This document shows, piece after piece, positions 11,610 through 24,270 of a stretch of DNA of 64,000 nucleotides. How positions within the stretch are numbered: the stretch's first letter is position 1; each line of letters starts with the position of its first letter. Origin of the DNA: Puffinus mauretanicus (lineage: Eukaryota > Chordata > Aves > Procellariiformes > Procellariidae); contig JAJKFH010002594.1 in assembly GCA_023333565.1 (NCBI GenBank), positions 744,001-808,000 on the forward strand. Reading direction: 5' to 3'. The notes under the pieces are model-generated. The model was given only the letters and a program-made list of their open reading frames with translations, ran no database searches and had not been told where the DNA came from. A program made the position numbers and the translations under genes.

Positions 11610-12169
11610 TGTTGTGGTTTAACCCTAGCCAGCAACTAAGCCCCACACAGCTGCTCGCTTACTCCGCCCCTGGTGGGATCAGGGAGAGAATCAGAAGAGT
11701 AAAAGTGAGAAAACTTGTGGGTTGAGATAAAGACAGTTTAATAGGTAAAGCAAAAACCGCGTGCACAAGCAAAGCAAAACAAGGAATTCATTCACTACTT
11801 CCCATCGGCAGGCAGCTGTTCAGCCATCTCCAGGAAAGCAGGGCTCCATCAGACGTAATGGTTACTTGGGAAGACAAACACCATCACCCCGAACAGCCTC
11901 CCTTCCTTCTTCTCCCCCCAGCCTTATATGCTGAGCATAACGTCATATGGTATGGAATATCCCTTTGGCCAGTTGGGTTAGCTGTCCTGGCTATGCTCCC
12001 TCCCAGCTTCTTCTGCACCTGGCAGAGCATGGGAAGCTGAAAAGTCCTTGACTAGAGAGTACTTAGCAACAACTAAAAACATCAGTGTGTTATCAACGTT
12101 CTTCTCATACTAAGTCCAAAACACAGCACTAGGAAGAAGTTTAACTCTATGCCAGCTGAAACCAGGACA
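11610..12169 (-). mobile_element. Second solo LTR of the same ERVL-like family, inverted
   Basis: Read on the minus strand it starts TGTCCTGGTTTCAGCTGGC and ends GGTTAAACCACAACA. Its core matches the first LTR closely: 29 bases are identical around the E-box/CRE block (11940-11968) and 34 bases in the R/U5 block (11817-11850). Its outer U3 (about 11970-12169) is clearly different, so it is a related but distinct subfamily rather than a copy of the first. The CRE is degraded to TGACGTTA (11938-11945) and a TATATAAGG-type TATA follows. No direct target duplication is visible; the flanks are instead inverted repeats of each other (AAGGAC before, GTCCTT after). No internal retroviral sequence adjoins it. 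Confidence 0.88.
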
Positions 12170-14790
12170 GTCCTTAACAGTTGCCAGCCACCAGTGAGGT
12201 GGAGAATTCCTGCCATTTGTGATACCCTCCCTCCAGAAGGAGACTTGCAGTATTTCCAGAATCCCGTCTGCCTATGTAAGTCTGCCGACAGTAGTTGTAT
12301 GCCTCTACATACATGTGTGGCTTTAGGACACGGGTTGCATAACTCCCTTTTTGCACTTTTTTCCATTGCCACCTCACTGACATTTTGATCCTGTGCAAAC
12401 CGTTGTGAATTTGGGACAAATCTTGGCTTTTCCTCACCAGTCTTTCTTCTCTATGTAGGAAGGATAGTGGTAGGAAGTGATAATGGCACAGACTAAAGAA
12501 ATTTCTCTGCTGACCTTGTGCTGGTTACAGACTGAGTCTTTTTTTATTCTCCAAAGAATATTGAGCAGGAGCATGGCAGTCGATCTGTGACAAAGCAGGA
12601 AGAGTCTTTCTGGAAAGAAGAAGAAATGATGAGGTAAGACACACATTGACATTACTGCTACTCGTTGCCTGCCACGCATTGAACACACTCGTCCTCCTTC
12701 CATTACAGGAGAGAGAGTTAGGGAAAGTAGTTTGTTGTCTGCCACAGCCTGAGTGTCTACAGACAGTGCCTGCAACCATTGTTGATAGCACATAGGTAAA
12801 TGCACCTCAGACTTTGAGACTAGGAAATCAACTGTAGTGACAAATCAAATTCCATTTCTTCAGTGAGTAGAGATGGAAAGAAACCACAGTCATGAACCTG
12901 GCAAAATAAAACGTCAAGATTAAGATATAAATACGGGGGACAAAACAACTTCTCCACTCCTGGATGAGGTCAGTGCCTTGCAAGTTCATTTGTCTCTCAA
13001 AATCTCCTACGTTACCACAACTATTTTCTGATATGTTCAGATGTGCTGCCACTAATCCCTGTGCCACCCCACACTGACTCTGGTAAAAAAGGTATTGGGC
13101 ATGTGAGGGCTGTTCATAGGCATCCAGCACCTTCTCTAGTGTCTGCAGACATCCTCTGCATCGTATCTTATAGCATAAGCCTCCATCACCATTTCATGTT
13201 GCAGCAAACCCACCCTCCTCCAAGTCATAAGTGTTGAAAACCATTGCACTGAACCTCAGTTGTCAAGAAATAAACTTTCGTCATAAAACTCAATCTCTTT
13301 CCTCACTCCCCTTCCTCCTCTAACACTTGCTGGTTACCACTCACAAAATCTAAGCCTGTGGAGAGATTCTCTAGGATTTATGAATAGAATTTTCATTCAA
13401 ATTAATCTATGTCAGCAGGTTTAGTTTTGTTTAAACTTCTCCTCCCCCTCCCGAAGAACAGATGAGCTATTTCCTTCTCAGCACTTGGCCACAGAACTTG
13501 ATGGTATATAGCATCAGTAATTTTATTCTTTACCCTAACGCTGCATATTTTTTGCTATAGTTTTTAGTTGGTTTTTTTTCTTCTTTCTTTCTCTTTAGGT
13601 TAGAGAAGTGTTATGTATTACATTTGGATCATTTCCAGTCTTACTGTTGTGTGCCATACTAAGTACCACAATGATCCTTAATTGGCAGTAAATAGAGAAA
13701 AAGCAGTCATCCTTGGAAAGCAGCTGTTCTATGAATATATGTTGTAACAGTAGTGTGGAGGCTGTGGTAGGAAGGTTTCAGGTCACAGCTAGCTTAAATG
13801 AAGGACTTTGACATGCTGCACTAATAATAACTCCATTCTAAATCTGAGGGAACAGGATGGGCAGGAGCGTCAGAGAGACAGTCTCATCCTCGGACAGAAA
13901 TGAGACCGCTCTGTTCTATAAACTGGACTTTGTTCCCTTTTGTCCTTCACTGTGTTAACTGGATAAACTTTGATGATTTGAGTGTGGACCATTATGCTGA
14001 CTTTGTAGCATTTCATAGTGGATACTTTTGTTATTGTTTTAGACACCACCAAGAGGAGTGGAACAATGGGTCCTGGATGTTAAATATATTTTGTAGTGTT
14101 TTGTGTAGGAAGAGTTTGGCCTGTTTTTCCATAGGGGATGCTCTCACTTCATTGCTAACATGATATGAGAGGGCTACCATTTTTCAAAGACAGGAAATAA
14201 ATGTAATTTACTTGGTGATTTCTTTTTCTTATCACTAGACAGAACACAAGTTATCTCCAAATTCAATTTATTTGAATAATACTGTTAAAAGAGAGAACCA
14301 GAGAGAAAGGTATTCACCTTTTTTATACGGCTGCAAATGGGCTGTGTGCTCCTTTAATTCGCAAAGATAGCAAACCTGGAGAGCTTTTTTGAGTGAGCAA
14401 TTGCAACCAGGTGGATGCAAATTCATTGCCCAACAACAAATTAATTTACTTAGGTATGATACATCTTCTTCCTCTTTCCATTATGGTAATTGAATATTCA
14501 TCACATAACAAGTGCAGTTAATTAGCAGATTACTCATTTACTGGACAAATAATGAACATCTTATTCTGAACAAAGAAGGGGGATAGGAAAGCCAGAGGGA
14601 GAGAAAAGAAAACATACATTTTTATAAGGCTATTATTTAAATTAGTCTTCTTTTAAATAAGAAGAGAAAAAGGAATCACCAAAAATATGCAATTAACATT
14701 TTTTTATATTATTATTTAATGATAGCTATGCTCTATCCAGAGATAGTGTAGCTCAGGCTTCATACAGAATAGGGAGGTTGCTTGTCACCA
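12170..14790. other. Noncoding stretch beside the second LTR
   Basis: I looked here for retroviral internal sequence because it adjoins the LTR and has a 123-codon minus-strand frame (12434-12805), but no retroviral motif is visible. A polypyrimidine tract and AG at 13570-13598 look like a 3' splice site, with no convincing exon after it. The last 450 bases are a candidate conserved noncoding segment, listed separately. Confidence 0.6.
14330..14560. promoter_or_regulatory. Candidate conserved noncoding element
   Basis: The segment carries closely spaced homeodomain-type cores: CTTTAATTCG, CAAATTAATTTAC, GGTAATTGAATATTC and CAGTTAATTAGCAGATTAC. There is no simple repeat and no coding frame. 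It has the look of vertebrate enhancer-type conserved DNA, but conservation cannot be judged from one sequence. Confidence 0.25.
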
Positions 14791-14850
14791 TGCTCCCACA
14801 GAAATCAATGGTAAGCCTCCCACAATATAAATGGGGCTGGATTTCACTCC
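14791..14850 (+). repeat. Old short repeat, copy 1 (GAAATCAATGG...GGATTTCAC type)
   Basis: About 60 bases with the frame GAAxTCAATG, then AAxCCTCCC, then xxAAT, then GATTTCACxCC. It aligns with 35547-35607 in the same orientation. The pattern belongs to an old amniote repeat with a near-palindromic CATTGAAGTCAATGG core, here degraded. Confidence 0.5.
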
Positions 14851-15251
14851 TGGTATTTCAAAAAGAACGGAATATTACCACCACTTTAAAACAAACAGTA
14901 AACCTTTGTGACATGTCAAAATTGATAGATTCACATTTGCTTTAATTTATAATGTTGTTGTTTCCTGAAGATTTTTTCTCTGCTTGTCTGTCAGCATCAT
15001 TCTTTAGTCTTTTGTCTAATGTTTAGACTCTAAAGATCTTTCAAAAAGGCCATTTTTTTCTTCTCCATTTGTGCACAGTGCAGTTCTTGCCCATAATTCA
15101 GGCTTTTGCATAGTACCTTCTTGCTAACACTAGCCAGAAAGAAATGTTTTATTGGTATAAATTGGCATGGCTCCATTAAGGGGAATGGAGCCAACCAAAT
15201 TACCTTGGTGGAGAATGATCCTTAATATTGAAGTTTGCTTACTTAGACTGA

Positions 15252-15302
15252 GGCTTTTTTTTCCTCCTCTTTTTTTTTTTTTTTTTTTTTTTTCTTCTTT
15301 CT
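15252..15302 (+). repeat. Polypyrimidine tract with 24-T run
   Basis: Almost uninterrupted pyrimidine on the plus strand, with 24 consecutive T at 15270-15293. It could be the A tail of an old minus-strand retroposed sequence, but no element body is recognisable next to it. Confidence 0.75.
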
Positions 15303-18300
15303 AAGGGTACTGTAAAATAACTCTGGTTTCTTGCTGAGGTACCCATCCATTATCCAGAAATTTGCCAGAGACTCTTAAATGCAGAAGAGGCAAAATGAAT
15401 CTCTGATATAATTCTGCTAATGTCAGTGGTCTCGTGCCAGATTTAATTGCATCTAGCATCTTTAAGCTGTGCCAAGTATAAATTCTCATTGAAAACTCAG
15501 TAGTGAGAGGAAATAATTCAGTTCTTCTAGATAAAGCTAGAGGTGTGTTGTGTGCAGCTACATGGCACGAACCATTTGTGGGAGGTTTTCTCACATTGTG
15601 ATAGTTTATTGTTAAACTACAACCTGTCAGCATCCGTCAGAATGGTTCTGATATTGGCTAAATTTCACATACTCATGACCGTGCTAAAGCAAAGATATCG
15701 GACCAAAAAATCAAATACTTGGAAGGAAATTTTTGACAAATTGAGGGATTAAAGCAGAGAGCAAGAAAGGAGGAGGGAGCATAGAGGGGAAAGGGACAGA
15801 AGAAAAGAGAAAAAAATAAAGCTTTCAGCTGGGTGGATCCAGAAGTCCAGGGCAGGTGAAGGAGGCAGGAGATGTCAACTGCTTTATCTTAACAAATGCC
15901 TATTCCCAGTTACACTGGCCCAAGAAGTTCCTGTTTGAACTTGGAAGAGACTAGAAGTAGTTGCATCAGCCCCTAAATTTATATTTAGCATCATTGAATG
16001 ATTGTATATTAGTACCTCATAATTTACTCAGCAAAAATTTATAATGCTTTAGAGTTCTGCTAAGCTTTGCACTAAGTTTATAGAAACAGAACCAAGAGAT
16101 ATGACATCTTTAAATGTTTGTGGGCTTTTAGTGCAGTGCAAGAGGATTCTGACAACTGGTCTGCTATCACTGCTGCAGCTGAATACAATAATTTCTAGAT
16201 TAAGTTATGGCATATATCAGTTGCTGTGTCTTTTAGTGACTATTTCCACTTGTAACTTCTCTTGCTGCAGGCTGGGCAAGATCAGCCCACTGTTCAGCTT
16301 TCTTTCTGTCCTTGGCATGAATTTGTGAAGCTCCTTGTCCTGGGCAATGTGGAGAACTGCAGTGGCAGCTGAGAAATTGGACACATCAAACCAAAACACC
16401 AAACAACTCACAGCTCAGCCCCATGCTAAACTCCTGGGTATGAGAGTTATTTTCTCCTCCCTTCCCCACTCCACCACCCCATGTTAACTGGAGTAGCAGC
16501 AATAGAAAGTGAAATTGCCTTCAGCTGTTGTGAAATAGGAAATAATGTAAAAAACATGAGAGATTGTGTCCGTTTATAAGGAGAAGGAAAAAGAAAAACA
16601 AACCATTAATTCAAGACAAAGAGTGAGATTATTTTCTACACTTAATCTTCCAACATGTCTCTAATTATTGAGCTTCTCTTTACCAATTGTAGAGGGAGCC
16701 CAGATTAACTGGGTCAGATGCTGCAGCCGTCCACATATAGGCAGATAAGTACCATTCTTGAAGGGAAGTTTTAGTCTCAGTTCAGGTGAGAATTGATCCT
16801 TGACATAGACATCATAGACAGACAGTCTGTGTTCCAAGGTGAGTATGATTTTTTTTTTTCCCATTGAAATCCTAATACAGACATAATTTTACAATTACAG
16901 AAGTTCACAATTAATGCTTGTGCCAGAGACAAAATCAGATGAAAGCCATAACCAGAAATGGTTGGGTGTTTAAAAGTGCAACTGTGTCTCAATGAGATAA
17001 TAACTTCCCTCAAAATTAGTGGTTTTCAAAGGTAAATGTCAGTTTTGCCAGATAATCTCAAAGTTCTGTCAGGAAATCCATCTGTATGGCACTGCTCTCT
17101 GGTTTATCAGCCACAGAAACTTCCAGACTCTTGGTACAAAGCTCTGATTTTAAAAAGATTTATTTTTTAAGAACATTTAAAAAAAAAAAAAAACAACAAA
17201 ACACTGCTCTTTATCTGACCTGACCTCCCTTTGCTTCTGTTCTGTTCTTCAAAAATACGTAATGAGATAATGGACAATTGTATTGAACGGGAGATTATTG
17301 TTTGGGTGCTAGTAATATGGAATAGTAAAATAATTGTTTTATTCCTCAGGTGACTTGAATATTTTTCTCCAGTAAAAAATAATTAATCCATAAATCAGAA
17401 AATGTTCAGTTATTTACCTGTTGCATATTTAGTTCAACCGGAAGGAATGGAAATTTACCCTGACAAGTCACAGAACACAGGAGGGAAAATATGCTTTGGA
17501 AAGAAATTATATTGCTAGACTTTTGTGCTATGTAAGAAGAGGTCTAGATTAGTCTTGCCATTTTATTTAAAACACTATTTTAACTCCAAAGGCAGATGCT
17601 GGATATAGCATGTCAGAACATGCTTAACTTAAGGGTGATGCGTGGAAGAACAGGTTGAAAACTGTGCTTAGGACATTCCTTTTTGAGATAATAGTCGTGA
17701 GCTATCTAGCTATCATGCTAGATTTGCACTTTTCATCTCTAGCAGTGCTTTTGGCTAGATCAGGACATTACCAGCTATGTCCTGGCATGCCACATGCTGG
17801 AGTTGGAATAGGAAAATTACAAACGGCTTATAAAGGGGAACAGGCAGTTGTGGTGAATGGGTTCATTAGCAATATAAACACGATGCGTATAGCCGACCTT
17901 CAGTGAAGAAGTCCCTGAACTGATGAATGCCGCTAGCTGGCACAGTGCATCAGGGAATGAACCGTTTTGCGTTGGCATTGTTTCCAAAAGCAGCTGCTCT
18001 AAGCCCCAGCCAGAGACAGGCTAGACAGGCATTTGCTCGTTCCTGCCTAGATCAGCAGGGGTTCGCTACCAATACTGTATTATAATATTAATTGCGTGAA
18101 TCACTCAATGGGAACTGTTAACGACTTCAAACTTACATCAGATGGGTATTCACAAGCCCAAGCCTTTGCTTAGCATGTTGTTCTACCCCACCAGAATGGT
18201 CCCCACACATAACAAAGAAGGATTGCAGAGAGTAAAAAAAAGAAGCTTTTTGAGAAACATAAGGGGGGCCATGTTACAGCCGGAAACTAAATGCCACTAA

Positions 18301-20801
18301 AAACATGAGACAGAAATACTTGGACTAATGCTTTACTTTCAGTTGTAATCCACCACTCAGTCTGGCAAACTCCATGGCTTTCAGGATGTAGTTAGTATGC
18401 TACATCTACCTACATTCAGAAGATGTAGGAGACTGTCCTAATAGGATGCAAGTCTTGCTGCACATTTTCACATGCTGTTCCTTTACAGAGGACTAAGCTT
18501 AAATGGTCAGTTCTGTGTCAGAAAACAAAACTTCCTGGATTTTTTGGAAATAAAAGAATAAAGCAAACCAGGTAAGTGGGCATGTTATGGTACCTACCAC
18601 CCTAACAGTTGTGTATTCATCAGCCTTGGGAGAATGGGAGTCATCCAAACTATAAAATACACAGGTTTGGGTCCCAGCTGCAGAACAGGAACTTGAGCCC
18701 AGCTCACATGGATGAGCACTGGTTTGCTCTCCATGGGACTCTGGGTCTTACAGTCCAGAAATGCCACTCTGTAGTTAAGAAAATTTTCCAACAGAAAGTA
18801 CAGTTTTGATCAGGAAATATTTTCAGGAAGTTGTATATGCAATTAAAATATTCCTGATCGCTCCTTTAATTAATACCCAGACTCTTTCACTTTTAGTTTG
18901 TGACCATGATTTGATAGTGCTGCCTTCTGCTCGTTTTCCACATGGGTTTTGCAAGGAGCAGGAAAGCCTAGTAGGGGCTCAAGGCAGCTGGAGAAGGGAA
19001 AGGTGGAGTCAGTTCAGGGACAGAAGGGTTAAAAATGTAGTGGAATAGTTTTCCCACAGTGGTAACAGCTTCTGTGAGCAGGTGAATAGAATTAGTGATC
19101 TTGCCAGGTGCCTGTCTGAGGGGGAAAAAACCACCAGAGGTGGAGCCTGAGGGAGAGATTTAATGATAAGGGCTTACCATGAAAATATGTGATTCATATC
19201 TCGTCTGTTGAAACTCATACACATGTTGGTTAAAGTTTACATAAAATCCTGCCGTTTTCTCAAAGCCTCAGTTATTGCAGAGTCATTTCAGAGGCTGCTA
19301 CACTGGTTAATTGCTATCAGATGTGCTATGTGAAACTCTTGCCAGTTCAGCTAGGTGAAAATCTGGGACTGTAGCACATCCTTTAGAAGAAAAGAAAATT
19401 CTGGCACACAGTGAAATATGTGAGCAATGCAGCAGCTCGAGTATTTAGAGCAGAGTGTAAATGAGAAATTCAAAGTGAAATGTTCAGTACCTCAGGATCC
19501 AGTATACGGACTGTATGAACAACATGAAAATCAAAGCTTCTGCTCAGCAACATCACTCACAAACGTCCAGGGAAACTAAACTGTTAGACTGGGGACTCTG
19601 ACCTGGGAGAGAGGCAGCAGAAATATATTATGCAGAGGGAACAGCAGCAGATATCCTAAGAAAGCTAAAAAGTGAAGGGGCCTGGGTTTAAAGACAACAC
19701 CTTCTTCACCATCCAGGAAAAAAACCAATCCAAACAAAGAACGCCCTCCTGTCTAATATTTAAATTATTTTACTGATGCATGTTACTATCTGAAGTATTA
19801 TTAGTAGGATGTGAAATGTTCAAGGACATTTCCTATGCTAGGGATTGTATTTCTTTTCTAAACAATAAACTATGTTAATAAACAGAGATGACTTGCAAAG
19901 AAGAGATTGTTTCAAAATGCAAGCCACGTAGCACAGATGATCAGCCTGTCCTCTATTAATCTTGCTATACTTCATATATGTGAATCTATTATTTGTATAG
20001 TGTTTATTTTCTAATAAGATAAAATCAAAACCTGTATCCCCAAGAGTTCAGGGAGGTCACCAGTGTGAATTAATCACTAACCAAGTAAAAGAGCTGTACT
20101 CCAAGGAAACTGTGATCAATTCTGATCTGCGTATTAATGGATGGCTCATTCAGGAAAGTGTTAAAAAGCAATTTTCAGTCAGACAAAATGAATTAATTCA
20201 GTGGAAGTGTTCCTATGATAGATACATAGCTCTCCAGGTTGGAAAGGAAAATATTAAAAGTCAAATCTACAAATACACTGCCACAGAAGAAAAAAGGAAA
20301 CCACATGTATGCTCTGCAAAGGGAGACTGGTCTGAGCAAATGCACATGCATTTCCACCATCATCTCAAAAAAGGCTGCTCCAAAGAAGAGAGGACTTGGA
20401 ATAAGCATGGATGAGTCCTGCAGAATACTACCTTGAAGGAATGAATAAACAGCAGAAAACTTGCACAACTAAAATCTGCAAGGTAACAGGAGTTGCACTT
20501 TAACCAAGGAAACTTCTATGCTCTTATCTGCACAAGAGGACTGCATTTTGAGTTGGACAGTTTAATTCTTCAGAGTAACGCTATTTTCCATTAAATAAAC
20601 AGACCCACAAAACCCCAACAGTTCTCTGTCCGGGACTGTATCAAAAGTCATGAAATGCAGGATTAAATCATCAGTACTTTCCAGTCTACTGCAGGTTCCA
20701 GGTCAATGACTTGACTGCTCCATCCGCCTTCCATCCTGAAAGCCTAGGATGCGTAGTGTGCCCATGGACTAGCAGAATCGGGTGGTTTCAGACTAAGAAA
20801 A

Positions 20802-20831
20802 GTGTGTGTGTGCGTGTGCATATGCGTGTGT
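20802..20831. repeat. Alternating GT/GC tract, Z-DNA-type
   Basis: Thirty bases of strict purine-pyrimidine alternation, mainly GT with three GC steps and one ATAT step. GT/GC alternation is the classical Z-DNA-prone composition. It is a short degenerate microsatellite. Confidence 0.75.
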
Positions 20832-23800
20832 CTAGTACAATAGAACCCCTCGCTAATGTACACCCTGGAGAGTGCTGTGCTTGTTCTCTACTTCATACTG
20901 AGTGAGTTTCAGCTGTGGATGTGCGGTAGCAGCAACTCCAGAGCATATAGGAATTCATAACATCTTCAAGGATATCTGGGTCCACTTACACACCAGCAGG
21001 CAGAAAGCTAGTGTGCACTTCAGAGCACCCAGTGCTTCCTTCACAACAGTCTGCTTGGGGGGTGGGATGCTGGGTCCTGCACAGCATCTGTTTTGTAGAT
21101 CAGGTTGAGGCATAGCTCCAGGGAAATCTATGGCCCTATATAAAAATTGGAATAAAAATGGCCACTCGGGGCCACATGCTGTACATCTCTGTCAGTAGTC
21201 AGTAGCAAAGTCTAGGCAGAGGGTGCAAGGACTATGCATAGTCTTTTTGCTTCCAGCAATTAATATTTTCAGGACTTGCTGAACTAAGAGGCGTACATCG
21301 TTGTGTTTGGTAGACGTTGATCAGTCTACTAATCATACTCCATAAAATTATCTAGTTACTTTCTGAACCAATTTACAGTTTTGGCCTCTACAGTACCATT
21401 GATCAACCAATTCTAGGTCAAACTATGCTTTCAATGGAAAAAAATTAATTTTAAAACTTCTGTTGGATAATTTCAGTGGGTGACCGTTATTTCCTCAATA
21501 CTATTTTGCATGGGACTTTGGGCCAGTTCTTATTAATTCCTAATGTTTTATTTATTTTTCTGATAGCTTCTGACATTGAAGTTGTTGAACACAGAAAAAT
21601 ACCCATGATGACATCTCAGTTTCTTCCTTAGATGGCTATAGCTTAGCTAGAGACCACCACGGTGGACAGTATAAAGGAATTTTTTTTAAAGCCGTAAATC
21701 TCGTGTCATTTTATCACTCAGTCATTACTGAGATCTGTCTGAACTTTTCATAGTCAGTTTTAACTTGAGCAATTGCAAATAATTATATATTGGCTTCAAA
21801 TTTTGTCATTTCCCTTATTCATGTATTTTTACGAGCTTGTTTATGATAAGGTGGGATAGCCCAGGTCCTCACACAGGTACTTTAAAGACCCCCCTTAATT
21901 GTGAAATTGACTGTGATTCCTGATTTTCTATAGCCTGTAGGTTTTTATCCCTCATTAATTCATCAAAGAATGTGAAAGACTTCAAAATATTTTGAAGCTA
22001 TGTGTACTAAAGCAACAGGATCACCATAACCCACAGGCTCATTGATGCCTCCAAAGAAATCTAATGGGCTTTTTGGAGATAAGGAATCCCATTTGACTCT
22101 TCCCCGATATATTATGCTTAACTATGAATGATTTGCAATACCAGTTTTATCACTTTCAACAAAATGAAATAATAGCTCACAGTAACTCTGTTTCCCAGTA
22201 ACTCTGGAATCCCTTTGTAAACATCGGCATCACATTTTCCCTATTCCACTCTTCTCCTCCTCTGATCTTGAAGTAATATTGCAACATACATTGTGCTGAA
22301 AAGGTTATTACCTATTAGATATTCAGCAGTTCAATCATGCAACCAACAAGACAGAACCATTGGAACAGAGCAGGGTTTGAAACAATAGGCTGACAGGAAT
22401 GTCTGTAAGAAGCAGGGCAGAAATAAGTATATGCAGATTTTTGCAGCAAGAAGCTGAGCAAGGTGGCAAGATCTGAGAGAGACACCGATGTGTGAAGCAA
22501 ACATCAAGGTGAAAGACTCGGTGTGAAAATATAGTTAATAGTAGCCATGTTGAAAAGATCAAATGCTTACCGTATCCCAAAGAAAAGATTACAGTCATTT
22601 AAGCAATAGTATCAGAAAGTTTTCTTTGAGAGTACTAACAATACTGCTAAAACATGCCTGTAGGATAGGCATCCTTCTATCTCCATAAAATATTTATTGC
22701 ATATTTTAACCAGCTAGCTCACAGTCGTTTCTCAGTTCCATCCAAACATTACCAAATGACCAGCTATTTAATGGCTAAGCAAGGAAGAAATAGGTGTGGG
22801 GTAAGGAAGAATAAAGTCAGCCTACCAAAAACAGTAGTAGTCCCAGGGCTTTGAACAGAGAGTGAGACCACTGGAGGCACAAGGGACCCCATGGGCAGCT
22901 AATTGAAGAATGCCAAGCAATTGTCTAATATTAGTATTCTGAATGCTCGACTTGGATCGAAAAGACACATTCAAACTACTACCTTCAAACCTTCCTGAGT
23001 CCACAGGATTAGAAACATTTATTCCTTTTCCTTGGAAGAGGAAAGGTAGTTTTTCAGATACTGAAATAAATGAGGCTAAGTACATTTTTTGAGCAGTCTG
23101 CTGTCCAGCTGAAACTTTATTTTAGGTTATGCTCTAATTTTTTATTTTATTTTTTAAAATAAACAGTATTGTTGGGAATCATTAAAATTAATAAAGGATT
23201 AATGTCTCTAGTGCCAGGAGGAGTTTATCTGTGAGTGCTGTAGAAGTGTTTATCGCATTGAAACTCAATTCTACACCAACAAAACCACAGTTCAGATCAA
23301 CTCACTTTCATTTGCAAAGAAATCAGAACTACCTTCAGAATAAAAGGGGCTGCTCAGTCACTGAAAGATGACAATACAAGCTGTTTACCACTTGAAAGAA
23401 ATCCACTGATCAAAACTTTGTAGATTCTTCAGAGGTAAAGAACCTGCTGCTAGCTTTCATTTTTGAAATTTGTTAGTTCAGTTTATGCAGCTATAGTACA
23501 AAATAATGTGTTATCATTAACACTGTATTACTTCACTCAAAAGAATGATACAGTCCAATGTACAGTATTAAGGGTAAGTAACTTTCTTCAAGTACATCTG
23601 CTCAAACAGCCCTGATCAGAAAGCAACAGATTATAAATCTTTATTTAGGCTGAGGAAATCTTGTGGGCACAGAGCAATAAAGAAAGAGCACTAGGTTGAA
23701 AATGCTTAGTAAGGCTAGGAATGCGATAATTGTATGAGTCAGTTTTCCCAACACTGGATTTTGCAAATCTGGTTTGGAAATGAGAAGACAGTTCAAATGG

Positions 23801-24084
23801 CTGCCTATCCCACAAGACAACCCTTTACACAGGGCCTCGATTCTCTTTGGCTATATTTCTTCCCTTCTCTTCTCCTGCAGTTTTCCTTTCACCATTCTGT
23901 AGAAGTGTTGCATGCACAACTTATCAACCTGAGATTGAGAGTGCTCACCAATTCATCTGCAATGCCTGCTGGATATCAGTTACTGCTGTTTGATACTCAA
24001 CAAATAGAATATTAATCTTTATGCAGCATAACTCTAGGATCAATCAAATAGGCTGCTGGGGATTAGAAGAGGGAAACTGCAGTC

Positions 24085-24270
24085 TCAGATCAGAGTTGTT
24101 ATCCATCTAGTCTGGTAACCTGTCACTGACCAGATGTTTCAGAGGAACGAAGGAGAGAGAGACCCTATGGTACATGCACACTCTAAGGTAGTCAAAGTCA
24201 GACCAAGATAATTTAAAAGAATCTCTTTCTGTGAGGCTATTAGAAAAGACCTGTATCCCCCTCTTAAACC
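24085..24270 (-). mobile_element. CR1 LINE 3' end remnant, minus strand
   Basis: The plus strand reads TTATCCATCTAGTCTGGTAACC then CTGACCAGATGTTTCAGAGG, the reverse complement of the conserved 3' untranslated end of old CR1 families. The order and spacing of these blocks match the CR1 tail. The copy is truncated and diverged. It lies about 1.3 kb from the better CR1 piece at 25.6-26.2 kb in the same orientation, so the two could be parts of one element split by later insertion. Confidence 0.6.

Larger units (their letters stand above)
14851..24084. other. Long noncoding stretch, no gene recognised
   Basis: About 9 kb with only chance-length frames. Notable items are a 24-T run near 15.28 kb and an alternating TG/CG tract at 20.8 kb. 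A stretch bounded by a TAG acceptor (16692) and an AAG|GTGAGT donor (16838/16839) has stops in all three plus frames. An excellent polypyrimidine-CAG acceptor at 23852-23880 has no donor nearby. I see no RNA gene or CpG island. Confidence 0.65.

Noticed and set aside
12434..12805. 123-codon minus-strand frame next to the second LTR, considered as a retroviral remnant
   Set aside because: No protease, reverse-transcriptase, integrase or envelope motif is seen, and the overlapping frame at 12525-12791 looks equally open.
16693..16838. Possible exon between a TAG acceptor and an AAG|GTGAGT donor
   Set aside because: All three plus-strand frames contain stops; could only be noncoding RNA, for which there is no evidence.
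23852..23880. Excellent 3' splice-site-like polypyrimidine tract ending in CAG
   Set aside because: No donor site or convincing coding segment follows.
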